NCBI RefSeq assembly: GCF_030253575.1
Contig: NC_080567.1
Location: 14,562,501-14,626,500 of the forward strand
Length of the DNA stretch: 64,000 bases
Direction of reading: 5' to 3'
DNA from: Rhododendron vialii
Lineage: Eukaryota; Streptophyta; Magnoliopsida; Ericales; Ericaceae
Position 1 is the stretch's first letter. Every line of letters starts with the position of its first letter. The translations under genes were made by a program, and so were the position numbers. The notes under the pieces are model-generated. The model did not search any database. It saw only the letters and a program-made list of their open reading frames with translations, and was not told where the DNA came from. Below are positions 9,890-21,300 of this stretch, piece after piece.

Positions 9890-10421
9890 ATGGCTGGTCG
9901 TCCGCCTCCTCGTCACAATTGGGTCCAGGCTGAGGAGATGTTGTTGATTTCGGTACTGAAATCAATGGTGGTATCCCGATTGTGGACCACCAGGAGTGGA
10001 CACTTTCGTCCAAGTTACACGAGCTACTTGAAACGTTTCATGGACAATGATTTTCCCGATGCTAGCATTGAGGAATGGCATATTGAAGCGAAGATAAAGA
10101 AGTGGCGCCGTACTTGCTTCATCATTGTCAACCTACTTGAGCGTCCCGGGTTTGAATGGGATGCAAGTCAAAACATGGTGGTGGCTGAAGACGATGTTTG
10201 GAATGCATTCGTCCAAGTAAGACTTAATAAAGTGTTATAAATTTTTGTGAAATGTCAAGATATTTTTTGTTCTTAATTTTTTCATTTTGACTTAGCTTAA
10301 CAAACAAGCTAGGGAGGCAAGAGATGTTCAATTTCCACTGTTTGAAGATTGGCGTGTTTGCTTCATTCCTCCTCCCGAAGAGCCCGAGGACGAGGAGTAT
10401 GTCAAGATGGCGGAAAAATAA
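9890..10421 (+). CDS. short MYB/SANT-like DNA-binding domain protein (transposon-associated)
   Basis: Two exons are inferred: 9890-10216 and 10296-10421, with a GTAAG donor and CTTAG acceptor in phase 0, giving 150 aa. Exon 1 has the Myb_DNA-bind_3 pattern: W near residue 9, a central KIKKWRR helix, then GFEWDASQNMVVAEDDVW. Exon 2 adds FPLFEDW and an acidic tail. The intron sits at the same place (just after DDVW and a few residues) as in the MYB/SANT gene at 14003-15119, so the two are homologous. This copy lacks the long Ser/Thr/Pro and C-terminal part. In PIF/Harbinger elements such a protein acts with the transposase; here it probably belongs to the 9207 element. The start at 9890 was preferred over 9827 because the protein MAGRPPPRHNW begins there with family-like sequence. 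Confidence 0.65.
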
Positions 10422-10613
10422 ATAGCATTATTTATGGATGTTATGTCATTTGTTATCTCTGTTCATGATGTTCGAATATAATGTTAAAACGTCTTCATTT
10501 AAAATAAATTACAACTTGTCTCCGTTCATAACATGTGAATTTTACATAATATTGGAACGTCCAACTTCATTCGGAATGGAGAACAAGTGCCAACAAAATA
10601 CAACCTACGAAAC

Positions 10614-10895
10614 CTAAAAAAAACATAGAACAAACGACCAGCATCCATTGATTTCATGTTGAAGTCCCACCGCACTTGCAAATGTGGAACTTTTGGCTTC
10701 CAACTTTGTGAGCTCGTATCTCTTCTCGTGAAACTTGAGCAATGCTTCTTCGGCTCCATCGAATGTCTTGTATCTTTTCGCCATGCTTCCTGAGTATCCA
10801 TTAACTTGGAGTTGAGCTTCTCCCCAAGTTGTATAGATGCCCGGCTTACGCCCAACGAAAACCACCCAATAATAGTCTTTTTCTTCACCTGTCAT
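10614..10895 (-). CDS. viroplasmin / RNase H1 N-terminal-domain ORF
   Basis: 93 codons. Residues about 7-55 carry YYWVVFVGRKPGIYTTW and QVNGYSGSMAKRYKTFDGAEEA, the signature of the small domain found at the N terminus of eukaryotic RNase H1 and in caulimovirus P6. That domain binds RNA/DNA hybrids or RNA. No RNase H catalytic domain follows, and the C-terminal 35 residues look unrelated. It faces the short MYB/SANT gene tail-to-tail with about 190 bp between them. It could be one exon of a longer gene, a captured host fragment, or a real small transposon gene; the sequence does not decide. Translation start is uncertain. Confidence 0.55.
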   Translation of the reverse strand: MTGEEKDYYWVVFVGRKPGIYTTWGEAQLQVNGYSGSMAKRYKTFDGAEEALLKFHEKRYELTKLEAKSSTFASAVGLQHEINGCWSFVLCFF

Positions 10896-11250
10896 TGAAT
10901 AATCTATTCGAAAACAACATTATAAGTCACCACAAATGCATGAACCAAAATGCCTCTTAATCACTAATAAATAGTTGGAAAAAAAAACCCGCATTTGGCT
11001 CAAATTTCATCATCGCCAATTGACACATTTAGGACACAGACTACGACACAAGTAACAATGGTACCATATATAAGAGGACTTTTGTAGTCAAATAGTTGCA
11101 AACATGTAGCTCAGATATGTAGACATCTTTTGCAAGGACTAGGCTGCAACATGAGTTGCCAAATGACCCTCTCAAACATTGCCCCGCCTAAGTCCCCAAC
11201 GTGTCTTGTTAAATTTTCATCACAGCCACATACATAGATATACACACACA
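10896..11250. other. spacer between the viroplasmin-like ORF and the minisatellite
   Basis: AT-rich sequence without a supported ORF, TIR or tandem repeat. Confidence 0.4.
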
Positions 11251-13600
11251 AAGGTTTTGGCCTCTGTTTATGGGTTAAAGCTGCAGGTTTTTGGCTCAGT
11301 TTGTGGCTGCATGTTCATTGAGTATATACATGCAGGTTTCAGTTCAGTTCGTGGCTCAGAAAACTTTCATCATAACCACACAAAAATCTGAGCAAAAACT
11401 CTCAGTTTTAACTCAGGAATGTAGGCACAAAACTTAACCAAAGCCCCACAGTTTTCACACATACACAGAAGGCCACAAACCTGCAGGTATATACCCATAA
11501 ACTGAGTGACAATATAAAAATCCACACCTCCTCACCAAAACTGAACCAAAGGCACATAACAGAACCAACCAATGCAGTTTTCAAGCACAAATAGAACCAC
11601 AATACTAAACCAAAACCTGCAGGTTTTACTGAACCACAATCTGTGTGCAGAAAACTGAACCAAAACCATGGCAGAAAGTTGAGCAAAACATAACCATAGG
11701 CCACAAAACTGAACCAAATAGATAATCAAGAGAAGAAACTAAACGAAAACTAAACCAAACAGACAAGCAGAACCAAAATTGAACCAAAAGTGTAGCAGAC
11801 AGATGACGAGAGCCAAAACTGAACCAAAACTGTACCAGACAGACAAGGCCAACCAAAACAGAACCAAAACAGATAAGCACAACCAAAACTCAACAAAAAC
11901 TGAACCAAAACAGATAAGGATAACCAAAACTGTAGCAGACAGATGAGCAGAGCCAAAACTGAACCAAAACAGATCAGCACCGCTTAAATTGAACAAAAAC
12001 TGTAGCAGACACATGAGCAGAGCCAAAACTTAACCAAAACAGTACCAAAACAGATAAGCACAGCCAAAACTTAACCAAAACTGTAGCAGACAGATGAGCA
12101 GAGCCAAAACAGAACCAAAACAGATAAGCACCGCTCAAATTGAACAAAAACTGTAGCAGACACATGAGCAGAGCCAAAACTTAACCAAAACTGTACCAAA
12201 GCAGATAAGCACAGCCTAAACTTAACCAAAACTGTAGCAGACAGATGAGCAGAGCCAACACTGAACCAAAACTGAACCAAACAGACAAGCACAGCCAAAA
12301 CTGAACCAAACAGACACACACACACACAAACCAGTACTCACCGAAATCCCTCTGTCATTGGTCATGCATGAACCAATAGTGGCCAAAACTAGCAGTTTTA
12401 ACCCACCTACAGTGGCCAAAACTTGCAGCTTTAACCCGTAAATAAAGGCACAAAACTTTAACCAAAACCTGCTGCCATTGCCACACACACACACCCTGCT
12501 ATACTTTTAAACCTGCAACTTTAACCCTCAAATAGAGGCACAAGGAACTGATAAACAGAGGTCAAAAAACAAAAATATGTACTGATAAAGATGCCACAAC
12601 TTGCAGCATATAAATAGAGGCCAGAACCATAAGCATAACCCAAAACTTGATAAACTCACATATGGAGGCACAAAAACAGGACCAAATCCCTGCAGTTTTA
12701 ACACATTAACAGAGGCCATAAACCTGTAGTTTTGACACATACACGTAGGCCAAAAACCTGCAGAAACCAAGCTAAGTGCATAAACAACAGCACTAACAAA
12801 CCAAGCTAATAGAAAACTGCAGAAACCCACTTGGAGCATTTCCCAAATTTCCATAACAGAAACCAACCAACTAGGAAAACATCATGCTATTTTTTGCAGT
12901 CATCTATTCACAACACTACCTCAAAAATAGGTCAGAAAACATCATGCCCTGCAGTTTGCACACACACACACACACACATATAGCAGAACAGAAAACTGCA
13001 GAAACCAACTTGGTAGTGGACTATAGGTTTTGGCCTCTGTTTGTGGGTTAAAACTACAGGTTTTGGCTCAGTTTATGGATACATTTTCGTTCAGAATACA
13101 CATGCAAGTTTTGATTCAATTCGTGGCTCATAAAACTTTCATCATAGCCACCAAAATATCTGAACGATAACCCCCAGTTTTAACTCAGAAATGCAAGCAC
13201 CAAACATAACCAATCCCTAATTTTAAAGAACCAGAATCTGTATGCAGGAAACAGCCCAAAAATGCAGCAACAAAACATAAGCAAACCCTGCAGTTTCATC
13301 CACAGAACAGAACCAAATGATAGCCAAAAACATAGCCAACTATTTGAAAGGGTACTAACAAACAGAGGCCAAAACTTGCAGCATATAAACGGAGGCCAAA
13401 ACCACAACCATAACCCAAAACCTGATAAAACACACACACATCACCTGCAACAAATAAAAAGAACAAAAAGTAACACTCTGTACTGAAAAACAGAAGCCAA
13501 AACCTGCTCCAACAATGGCCAAAACCTGATAAACATAGGCCAAAACATACACAGGTAACCTGCAGTTGAAAGGGTACTAATGCCTGGATTGGGCTCAGAC
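11251..13600. repeat. purine-rich minisatellite block with an internal 190-bp direct repeat
   Basis: The core 11630-12330 is built from the words GAACCAAAACTG, GTAGCAGACAGATGAGCAGAGCC and CAGATAAGCAC in higher-order copies of roughly 50-150 bp. The flanks 12400-13560 repeat GAGGCCAAAACCTGCAG and AACCCACAAAC variants. A segment starting GGTTTTGGCCTCTGTTT at about 11253 recurs at about 13025 as an imperfect direct repeat of about 190 bp. The many overlapping minus-strand frames rich in F, W, L, V and S are the translation of this repeat and are not genes. Confidence 0.85.
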
Positions 13601-14002
13601 AATACATATCAATCATAAGGGTACTCATGGCTGCAACTAATGTTACCCCGCCAAGGTATCTACCTTAATTAATGTTCGAATTATTTTCATCATTGCCCAT
13701 AAACATAAGTAGAATGCATAGATAACCCAGATACCTGCATTGGACATCCCATTAACAAATCAAACTACATCCTCAAATACACGATTGTTTATGTTCAGTT
13801 TAATATAAGTACACCATCGTTTCATAAGTACAAACCATATTAGGAAGAAGAGCTTATGAACAAAAGCCTCTAACTATTACAAAATAAGGGACCACATGCA
13901 TATGAGTGATTTTCCGGCCACGTCAAAAAATGGGCCATATATGGTTAGGAGTTATAGATCGGCCAATTCAAAAACTTCAAGTCTACTTCTTCCCCCTCAT
14001 GC
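13601..14002. other. 3' flank of the Harbinger MYB gene
   Basis: No repeat or second gene is visible. It presumably includes the 3'UTR of the minus-strand MYB/SANT gene. Confidence 0.35.
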
Positions 14003-15119
14003 CTAAACGGGACCAAAGACTATACCATCTAGGACGGCCTCAGCCCAAGCTTGTTTCAAGTGATCACGAATGCCATAGAATTGGTCCAACCTGTCTTCAG
14101 CTGCACAAATGATGGCACTTAACTTAAATCTTTGGGTATCTGTCAAGTCAAGCTTTTCAAGCTCCTGCGGCACTTGCGTGCGGCGAGCAGATACGTCTTT
14201 CGAATACCCCATTGCATTGGTGATTTTCTCCATATGACTATCACTCTTCTCGAGCCATACCTCTATGCTAGCAGCAAGGGATCCCACATCACCCATTCGT
14301 GTCCTCTTTTTCCCCCTTTGAGTTCCAGCATTAGCCGGAGGTGTGGAGGTCCGAGGAGTGGACGTCGGGAGTGACGTACGACGTGTGGAGTGTGTAGACG
14401 TAGAGACCGGAGGTGTGGAGGCCGGAGGTGTCGAGCCCAAAGGAATTTCATTGGTCATCCCCGTGAGTCCACTTGTGGGGGTGCCATGAAATTCTTCACC
14501 GAAGTATGGATAGTAGCAATCCTCATCCTCCTCAATGTCTTCATTATGGGCTGCATTTTCATTTGTTTGCGATCGCGCCATTTTCGAATGAACCTCCGCC
14601 CCTTCTTCTTTGGCCCTATCCTTTCCAAATAGGAATTCCCAATCCTTAAAATAAGGGAAACGTTTCCCACCAACCTCTTTGGCCTTCCTAGGGTACGCCT
14701 ACACGAAGATTACAATCTTAGTACATCATCCCATGCCATAACATATGAATTAAAGCATTGGAAGTTACCTCTTCGTAAATTTTCCAAACGTCATCATCCA
14801 CTTCAATCCTTTTGTTAACATGGTCCCACCCAAACCCACTAAGTTTTAGAATGTCCATTATTTTGGCATAAGTTTGTCTCCAATACTTCACTTTCGAGTC
14901 AATGTGGGGGGAGGCCTTCAGTTTGCTCTCCGGCATGACCTTGTCCATCTCTTTCTCAAGTAGGGTGAAGAACCCAGGTTTGAACCCATTCTCCGCCCTC
15001 CATTTGTCACCGATTTTTGTGACCATGCATTTCATGAGGGCATCCTCTTCGGATTTCCTCCACACCCTACGCGTCTTTGAAGCCTTTCTTGTAGGCATAT
15101 CACCTTCTTGGGTATCCAT
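14003..15119 (-). CDS. PIF/Harbinger MYB/SANT-like partner protein
   Basis: Two exons are inferred: 15119-14769 and 14698-14003 (donor GTAACT, acceptor TGTAG, phase 0), giving 348 aa without interruption. Residues about 18-112 form a Myb_DNA-bind_3 domain (RRVWRKSEEDAL, KYWRQTYAKI, GFGWDHVNKRIEVDDDVW). A basic linker and FPYFKDWEFLFG follow across the splice, then an acidic stretch, a Ser/Thr/Pro-rich spacer with repeated STPP and STPR words, a basic GKKRTR nuclear-localisation-like patch, and a helical C terminus. In this transposon superfamily the MYB-like protein binds DNA and helps import the transposase. It lies 210 bp downstream of the transposase stop on the same strand. Nothing in the frame suggests decay. 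Confidence 0.82.
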
Positions 15120-15329
15120 TGCTGAAAATAGATTTTAAGGTCGACAACGAATGATTATATCACAAGTCTATTATGAACTACAAACCGAAAATTGAATTAC
15201 AATGAACTTACTACAATGTTTTTGAATTATAATGTTTACATCATAAAAGTTCTTCGAACCGCAATTAGAATGTTTACATCATAAAAAGTTCTTCAAATAC
15301 TTGAACACAAATACACTAAAGAAACTTCG

Positions 15330-15651
15330 TCATGGTGGGAAAACCTCTTGTCCCCCACCATTTCCTAGCCAATGGTTGTACATGGCTGTAGCCAACGCAT
15401 CCCTCTCCCCGGTCCATTGATTGGAAGTTTCTATGGTAGTGATGTGATCATCTGCCTCGACATCGTGTATGTGATCACGTTCCCATGTCGTGTATTCGTT
15501 CTCAATGGGATCGTTGGGCATCTCTCTTTTGATGAGGTTGTGGAGAAGACAACATGCTGTCAGGATAAGTGTTTGAGTCCTAATGGGGTAATAGGAGTGA
15601 GACCTCAATATTGCAAATCGCATCTTCAACACACCAAAGCTTCTCTCAATC

Positions 15652-15695
<44 letters not shown>

Positions 15696-16745
15696 CGTAG
15701 TAAGCATGTGACCTTGCCTCCAAATGTTAATGTGATATCGCTGGCCGCGGTACGGTGCTAGGAAACCCTCAGCATTTTGGTATCCGGCATCCACAAGGTA
15801 GTATTGTCCTGTTCCAAATGGAAGTTATGGCATTAAAGGAATGGTTCATACTAGGAATAGAGGGAAAGGAAGGTGAACTTAGGAATTGACACATACCACG
15901 GGGGACTCTCAAACCATCGGGTCTTGAAATGGCGTTCGCCAAGATCCTAGAGTCAGTGGCCAACCCTTCCCAACCAGACAAGACAAAGACAAACTTTAGG
16001 TCTCGACTACAAACACCTAAAACATTTGTGGCAATCTCACCCTTCCTTGACCTATAGCGTGGCCTGTCAACTGCCAGGGGATTAACTGGCACGTACGTCC
16101 CGTCCAATGCCCCGAGACAATTCTACGACAACATTTTAATATGACAAAATCAATACTACGTCCATATGGTAAGAGTAGAGAAAACCAAATAGGAGACTTA
16201 CAAACAATTCAAATGAACTTTACCTGAAACCAACTCCATCTACTGTCATCGTAGTTAGGAGGTACGGGCTCGGGCCTGACTAGGAGCATGTCGAAAAGGC
16301 GCAACACACCTTGGAGTATGACATTGAAATGTCTGCTTATAGTTTCAGTCGATCTCCAAAAGTGCAAATTTGTACGCCTCTGTTTTGTATGGTGACCGAG
16401 GATGAACAAAAAAATAGCTACCCTCTCCTCAAGATAAACATTTCGCGAGTCTCCTAACCCAACACCTCGAAGTAGACAGCACAACCTAAAAAATGTATGT
16501 CTATTTACCCTTAACTGCTCGTGGCAATCTACTTCATTACCATTGACAAGCCTATTGACGGCATCTACTTGGGTCTGGTAGTAGTTTGGATTAGGAGACA
16601 ACTCAGGACGGAGATAATGTGCCGTTGACACAATGAAGCAATACATCCGAAACACACCCATTGCAGCACGAATGTACATATTTAACGCAATAAATGCCTC
16701 TTCCTCTTCTCTTCTCCTTATTTCTGTTCTGTTTAATCTTGCCAT
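15330..16745 (-). CDS. PIF/Harbinger transposase (HARBI1-like, DDE_4), apparently intact
   Basis: Three exons are inferred: 16745-16224, 16122-15897 and 15808-15330, all with GT..AG borders. The joined frame is uninterrupted at 408 aa. The N-terminal part (residues 1-174) has the helix-turn-helix-like segment typical of the family ([38 protein letters not shown]). The DDE core shows D181 in ALDGTYV, D231 in GLATDSRIL and E304 in [20 protein letters not shown] and LVDAGYQN, also family landmarks, are present. The start was set at MARLNRTE because the 16 upstream residues look like leader sequence. With the neighbouring MYB/SANT gene it makes the complete gene pair of an autonomous element, although the terminal repeats of this copy were not found. 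Confidence 0.85.
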
Positions 16746-17200
16746 CGTAAAAAAAACCTCAAAAAGGCCTTCATGCAATTTAGAATACACCAAAAGTATA
16801 ACTTGTAATGTTATGTAATGGCTTTATTTATGAACTTTATGCTTTCAAATTTACTCCAAATGTCAAGTATCGAAAAGTCACTGCTTCTTTGTTTTGAAAT
16901 GCCAACTGGTTTTATAATTGCAACAAAACTTGTTACGCACTACCACAACGCAAAAAACCTGACAAAGAAAAACAACGAACCTAGAAAAAGTAATCCTAAT
17001 CTACAACTTGCACAAATATAAGTGGGCTTACACAACCTGCCAACAACAAAAAGAGGGCTTACACTACGCGAAAAAGAAACCCTAATTACAATGGTTCAGA
17101 AAATTAATCTACACAAATAAACTTTTACTACTCTTTTACAACAATATGCACAAATAATCTGCACAAATAATGATTCAATAAACCCTAATCAGTTTGCAAA
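16746..17200. other. 5' flank of the transposase gene
   Basis: AT-rich, with no other gene. It presumably contains the promoter and leader for minus-strand transcription of the transposase. No clear TATA box was assigned. Confidence 0.35.
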
Positions 17201-17204
17201 TTTA

Positions 17205-17530
17205 ACACATTTCTCAAATCCTAATCAGAAATATCAGTTCACAAAACCTTAATCAGAACAAATCTGTTCGCAAAACCCTAATCAGAATGATCACCTCGCA
17301 AAACCCTAATCAGAATAATCTGTTCGTAAAACCCTAATCAGAATAACAAGTTCGCAAAACCCTAATCAAAAAAATCTGTTCACAAAACCCTTATCAGAAA
17401 AATCTGTTTGACAAACGCTGGTCACAAAAATCAGTTTGCACAACCCTAATCTGAATAATCAGTTCGTAATCAAAAAAATCTGTTTGCAAATCCGTAATCA
17501 AAAAAATCTGTTCCAAAAATCCTAATCACA
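17205..17530. repeat. tandem repeat of about 27 bp carrying AAACCCTAAT (telo-box-like)
   Basis: Around ten degenerate copies of a unit with the words CGCAAAACCCTAATCAGAA and AATCTGTT run through this interval. The AAACCCTAA core equals the plant telo-box and most of the telomere repeat. The spacing is that of a minisatellite, so this is not a true interstitial telomere array. Confidence 0.75.
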
Positions 17531-18376
17531 AAAATCACCATAAACCGTATATCCCGTACGAAATATACACACAAACACAAACAGAGATAATGGCGTGATG
17601 AAGATGAGGGCTTGACAACCAAATCTCGTACACACAATCACACACACAAAAACAGATCTGAGAATCGATACATAGATCGTGTGACGAAGATGAGGGCGTG
17701 AGAAACATTACAGAACGAATTTTATGCCATACCTGAGTTCGCAAAAGGAGAAATCGACCAAATCGCCACCAAATCCTCTCCTCCACAGACCAGAAAAGGG
17801 CAGCACCACAAATGGTAAAGCGACGAGGCCTGGGGGTGGGAAAAAGGGATAACGAGGGGTATCTTCGTTCACAAAACCCCCTCCACAGCCGGATTAAATT
17901 TGGGGACCTCAGGAGGAGCCCAAAAGTAAGACCGGAGAAACCCTAGAACTCGCGAAAACGAAGAGGGGGTGGAAAATAAAAAGATCTGGTAATTGGCATG
18001 CCAAACGAAAGAAAAGGCGTGGGGCCCTCTCCATATACCCCTTCTAATATTTCCCCTCCTCTTTTTCCTTCATCCAAGCAAGGCCTGAAAACCTTTGAGG
18101 CGTCGATAAAATTTGCCCTGGATTTAATCGAGAACAGGTTGGAATATTCTGGGTGCCCGGAAAATGGGTTGGTGACTTGAGAGAGATGCTAAAACGAAAA
18201 CGTCGTAAACAGAAACGAAATCGAATCAAGAAGGGAGACCTCAACTTGAGGAAACAATAGAGAGGAGGAGAGATATCTGAAGAATATACATACTATAATG
18301 TACTACGATAGAGTAACACTGTAACATATATACAGAAGAGAGAGAGAGAGAGTTTTTTGGAGGGAGTGGGAAGAAA
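17531..18376 (+). promoter_or_regulatory. upstream region of the 18377 gene
   Basis: Contains a TATATA stretch near 18285-18330 and a (GA)n microsatellite (18334-18352) just ahead of the ATG, a usual plant 5'UTR feature. A CACA-rich part at 17560-17660 may belong to the Harbinger block. No ORF is supported. Confidence 0.35.
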
Positions 18377-21300
18377 ATGGTGCTATGGGAGATCACACTG
18401 GGAACGGCTTATTTTTTGGGCTTGAAACGGACTTACAGGCTTGCCCTCAAGATTCAACGTCGCCTTATTTTCCCTAAGTACCCTAAGATCCGTCAATTTC
18501 TTCAGAGGTATGCCCCTCCGTATCGCCAATCTCTCGCTTTTGTTGTTTCATTTTTTATTTCTCGTATTGTTTTTCGATGGGTTTCGAGCGACTGTGATCA
18601 CGTTTGAATTGCCGTGTTTAGGAATTGCATTTTCTATTGGTGATTGATACAAACGCACCTGAATAGTATACGCCTGTACGGAATGAAAATGGTCACGTTT
18701 TAATGATGCGGCCTTGAAGGGGGCTTTGTTTGTGGGTAAAGTCTATTGACATTTTTTGGGTTTTTGTTTTTCTCAATTCGAAATTGATGCTTGTGTAAGT
18801 GGAATTTAGGATTGCTACCGATCAGTTTTCGTGTATGAAGACCTGAGATCTATGATGATTTCCCGTAGTCAAGAAAGTTTAGGCTCATCTAGACCAGAAT
18901 GGTTGGTTGTTTTAGGGCTCCGCTCTGAGGAGTTCTAAATTTGGGCTAGGCGAATAGATACGTAATGAGGTATAAGATATTGTGGAACTTAGGCAGTGTG
19001 GGGCGTTGGAGGGTTTTGAGAAAGAAATGGAACGATCATTCATCATCGGTGCCCAAATGGAATGGCCATTATCTAAATAGTTGCATGGTGATTTTGAGAA
19101 AACAAAGGTTCGAATGAGCATTCTGAGGGAAGGACCTTTCCATTGCAGCTTCATTCCAGTGAACCCAATGATGAATGTTGACACAAAAGCTTTTATTCTC
19201 TCGTCTTAGCAAAAATATGTCGTGGCAAATGAGAGATGTAATAGATTTATATCCTATGACACAAGTGCAAGGAAATTTCAAACATACTCAAAATGCATTA
19301 ATCGGTGTATGATGATCGCATATTTGGTTTTAAAAAACAGTAGTGGTTACGATGATGCAATTTCAGGGTGTATAGCATAACTGTTAGTGATAATTGTGGA
19401 CATGATTTTTCTTACTTTTTACCCAATATAGAAATGATAACCGATAACCATGTTTTTTGTTTCAGAATTGCAAAAATTGGGCTTTAGAATGGTGCTTGGC
19501 GGCTTTTCCTTGTTTTCTATTCCTTCCAACCATTGTATTTTTTTATTATTAACAAGCCGTTCTGGAAATAGTTTTTTAATGAAATTATGAGTCCTAAATT
19601 TCTTGTGCATTAGTTCAAGGTTATTTACTGCTATAAACTTGTAGATTACAAATAAGGAAAGGGACAACTGGTTTTATGCTCAATTGTGTCAATTATAATT
19701 TCAAAGACATTGTAAGGAGATTCTTAGGTTGACCGTTGATGGGGACTGATTTTAAGTAGAGAATCCACTTCTTGGGTAAATTGCTGTCCTTTTGCAAACT
19801 TTTCTGTGAAAATAAATGAATTCAAGGTTTTTTTTTGTTTTTTTGTTTTTGTCCGTAATGGCTGTAATGGCCCGTTACCACTGTTACGTAACAACATATT
19901 TAGTTGCATGACACCGGCATATGGGTTGTTTCGGGATTTGGCCATCCACTGATAACATTATGTGATGGCCGGTAGTCTTACGTAATACTGATATTTCAGG
20001 CCATCATGATAGGAATGGGAATTGTTCTGGAACTCTGGATGTTTGGGTTCGCGGAATCAGATATAAGATAGGCTGCCTAATATGCTTTGAAAATGCTCTC
20101 CATTCTATCAAATCGTAACAGGAAGTGCATTGGTACCTCTCTAAAATTCTCCTCCTTTGCAACTTTAGATTAATGTTGGGTACCTCACTTACGTTTATGG
20201 TAAAGCAAGAGTATATTAAATGCCAACATCCATGTTCCTTCTCGGAATACAACCCTTAGCTATTGTGCTTTCTTCCCAAATTTCCAAATGTATTCCTTAT
20301 CAAAGTGGTAATCATGGTACCGAGTTCTTTATACATTGGCTCACTCTTTCTACTTAAAAGAAAATCCGATACTAATTCAGAAACTTTAGAATAATTGTAG
20401 GGATCTGAAATAAGGGTGAAGTCGGGGAAAACATTATGCTATAATGGGTTAATCTGACCCTCAAGGCTGATAACATTTGTCTAGTAATGAAGATAAAAAG
20501 GAAGAAAAAGCAAGCGTTGGTTTAAGTTGAAACTTGTTCTCAACATTATATTGCACTGGAAGGAAGATTTTGTAACGGCTTCCTATCTTCCTAGAGAAAG
20601 ACCAATGTAGATTACATTGGAAGAACTAAGTGTAGATACATAGTGCTCCAATGTAAAGATAAGACATGTGGTTTGATTGTGAACAAGTTTGCATTGATAG
20701 GCCCTAACAATAATATTAGGACTTAAGGTTATGACAGAATTTAATGTGCATGTATTTCTAGGTGCTTTTACATTTCAAGGTGAATGGAAAATTTTAATTG
20801 AGGTTCTTATTCTAAGGTAGACTGGTGGGTGATAAACGATCTATTCCAGGGATGCTATTTTGATGGAGATTTTTTGAGGTTTGTTGAATTTTTTGTTTGC
20901 TGCATTTTTGCATCTCATGTTCGATTGAAAAAAGAGATGAAAATAGACGCAAGAGAACTACCATGGGGAGGGATGGTGAAGAAATTCAAGTAGCTTGTGG
21001 TGGATTCGGATATGGTCTTCCTTTTGGAGGAAGGGTTTGGATTTGGAATTTTTTTTAGATTAGGTGTGGTTCAGAAAGTCGCTTTGTTGTTTTGCTTGGG
21101 AGTTTGACCGATGTCGAAATCTGTAGTTACCTGTTGTTCAGAAAGTGCCTTTTTCTTGTGAGTTTGATCAGTGTCAGAACTTGGAAATGAGCAGTGTCTG
21201 GTAATTCACAAGGGATTCGACTACGATGTGTGTCTCTGTCTTCATAGATGATTCAGAGGGGTAGGATGACTTCAACAGTAATTATTGATTTTAGGGTAGA

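Noticed and set aside
10526-10888. 120-codon minus-strand ORF overlapping the viroplasmin-like ORF
   Set aside because: A different frame of the same region without domain similarity; the 10614-10895 frame carries the recognisable motif.
11408-12866. Many overlapping minus-strand ORFs rich in F, W, L, S and V
   Set aside because: They overlap in all three frames of a tandem repeat and have repeat-driven composition; no start, splice or domain evidence.
17205-17530. Interstitial telomere array
   Set aside because: The AAACCCTAAT core recurs only every 27 bp or so and is not head-to-tail CCCTAAA.
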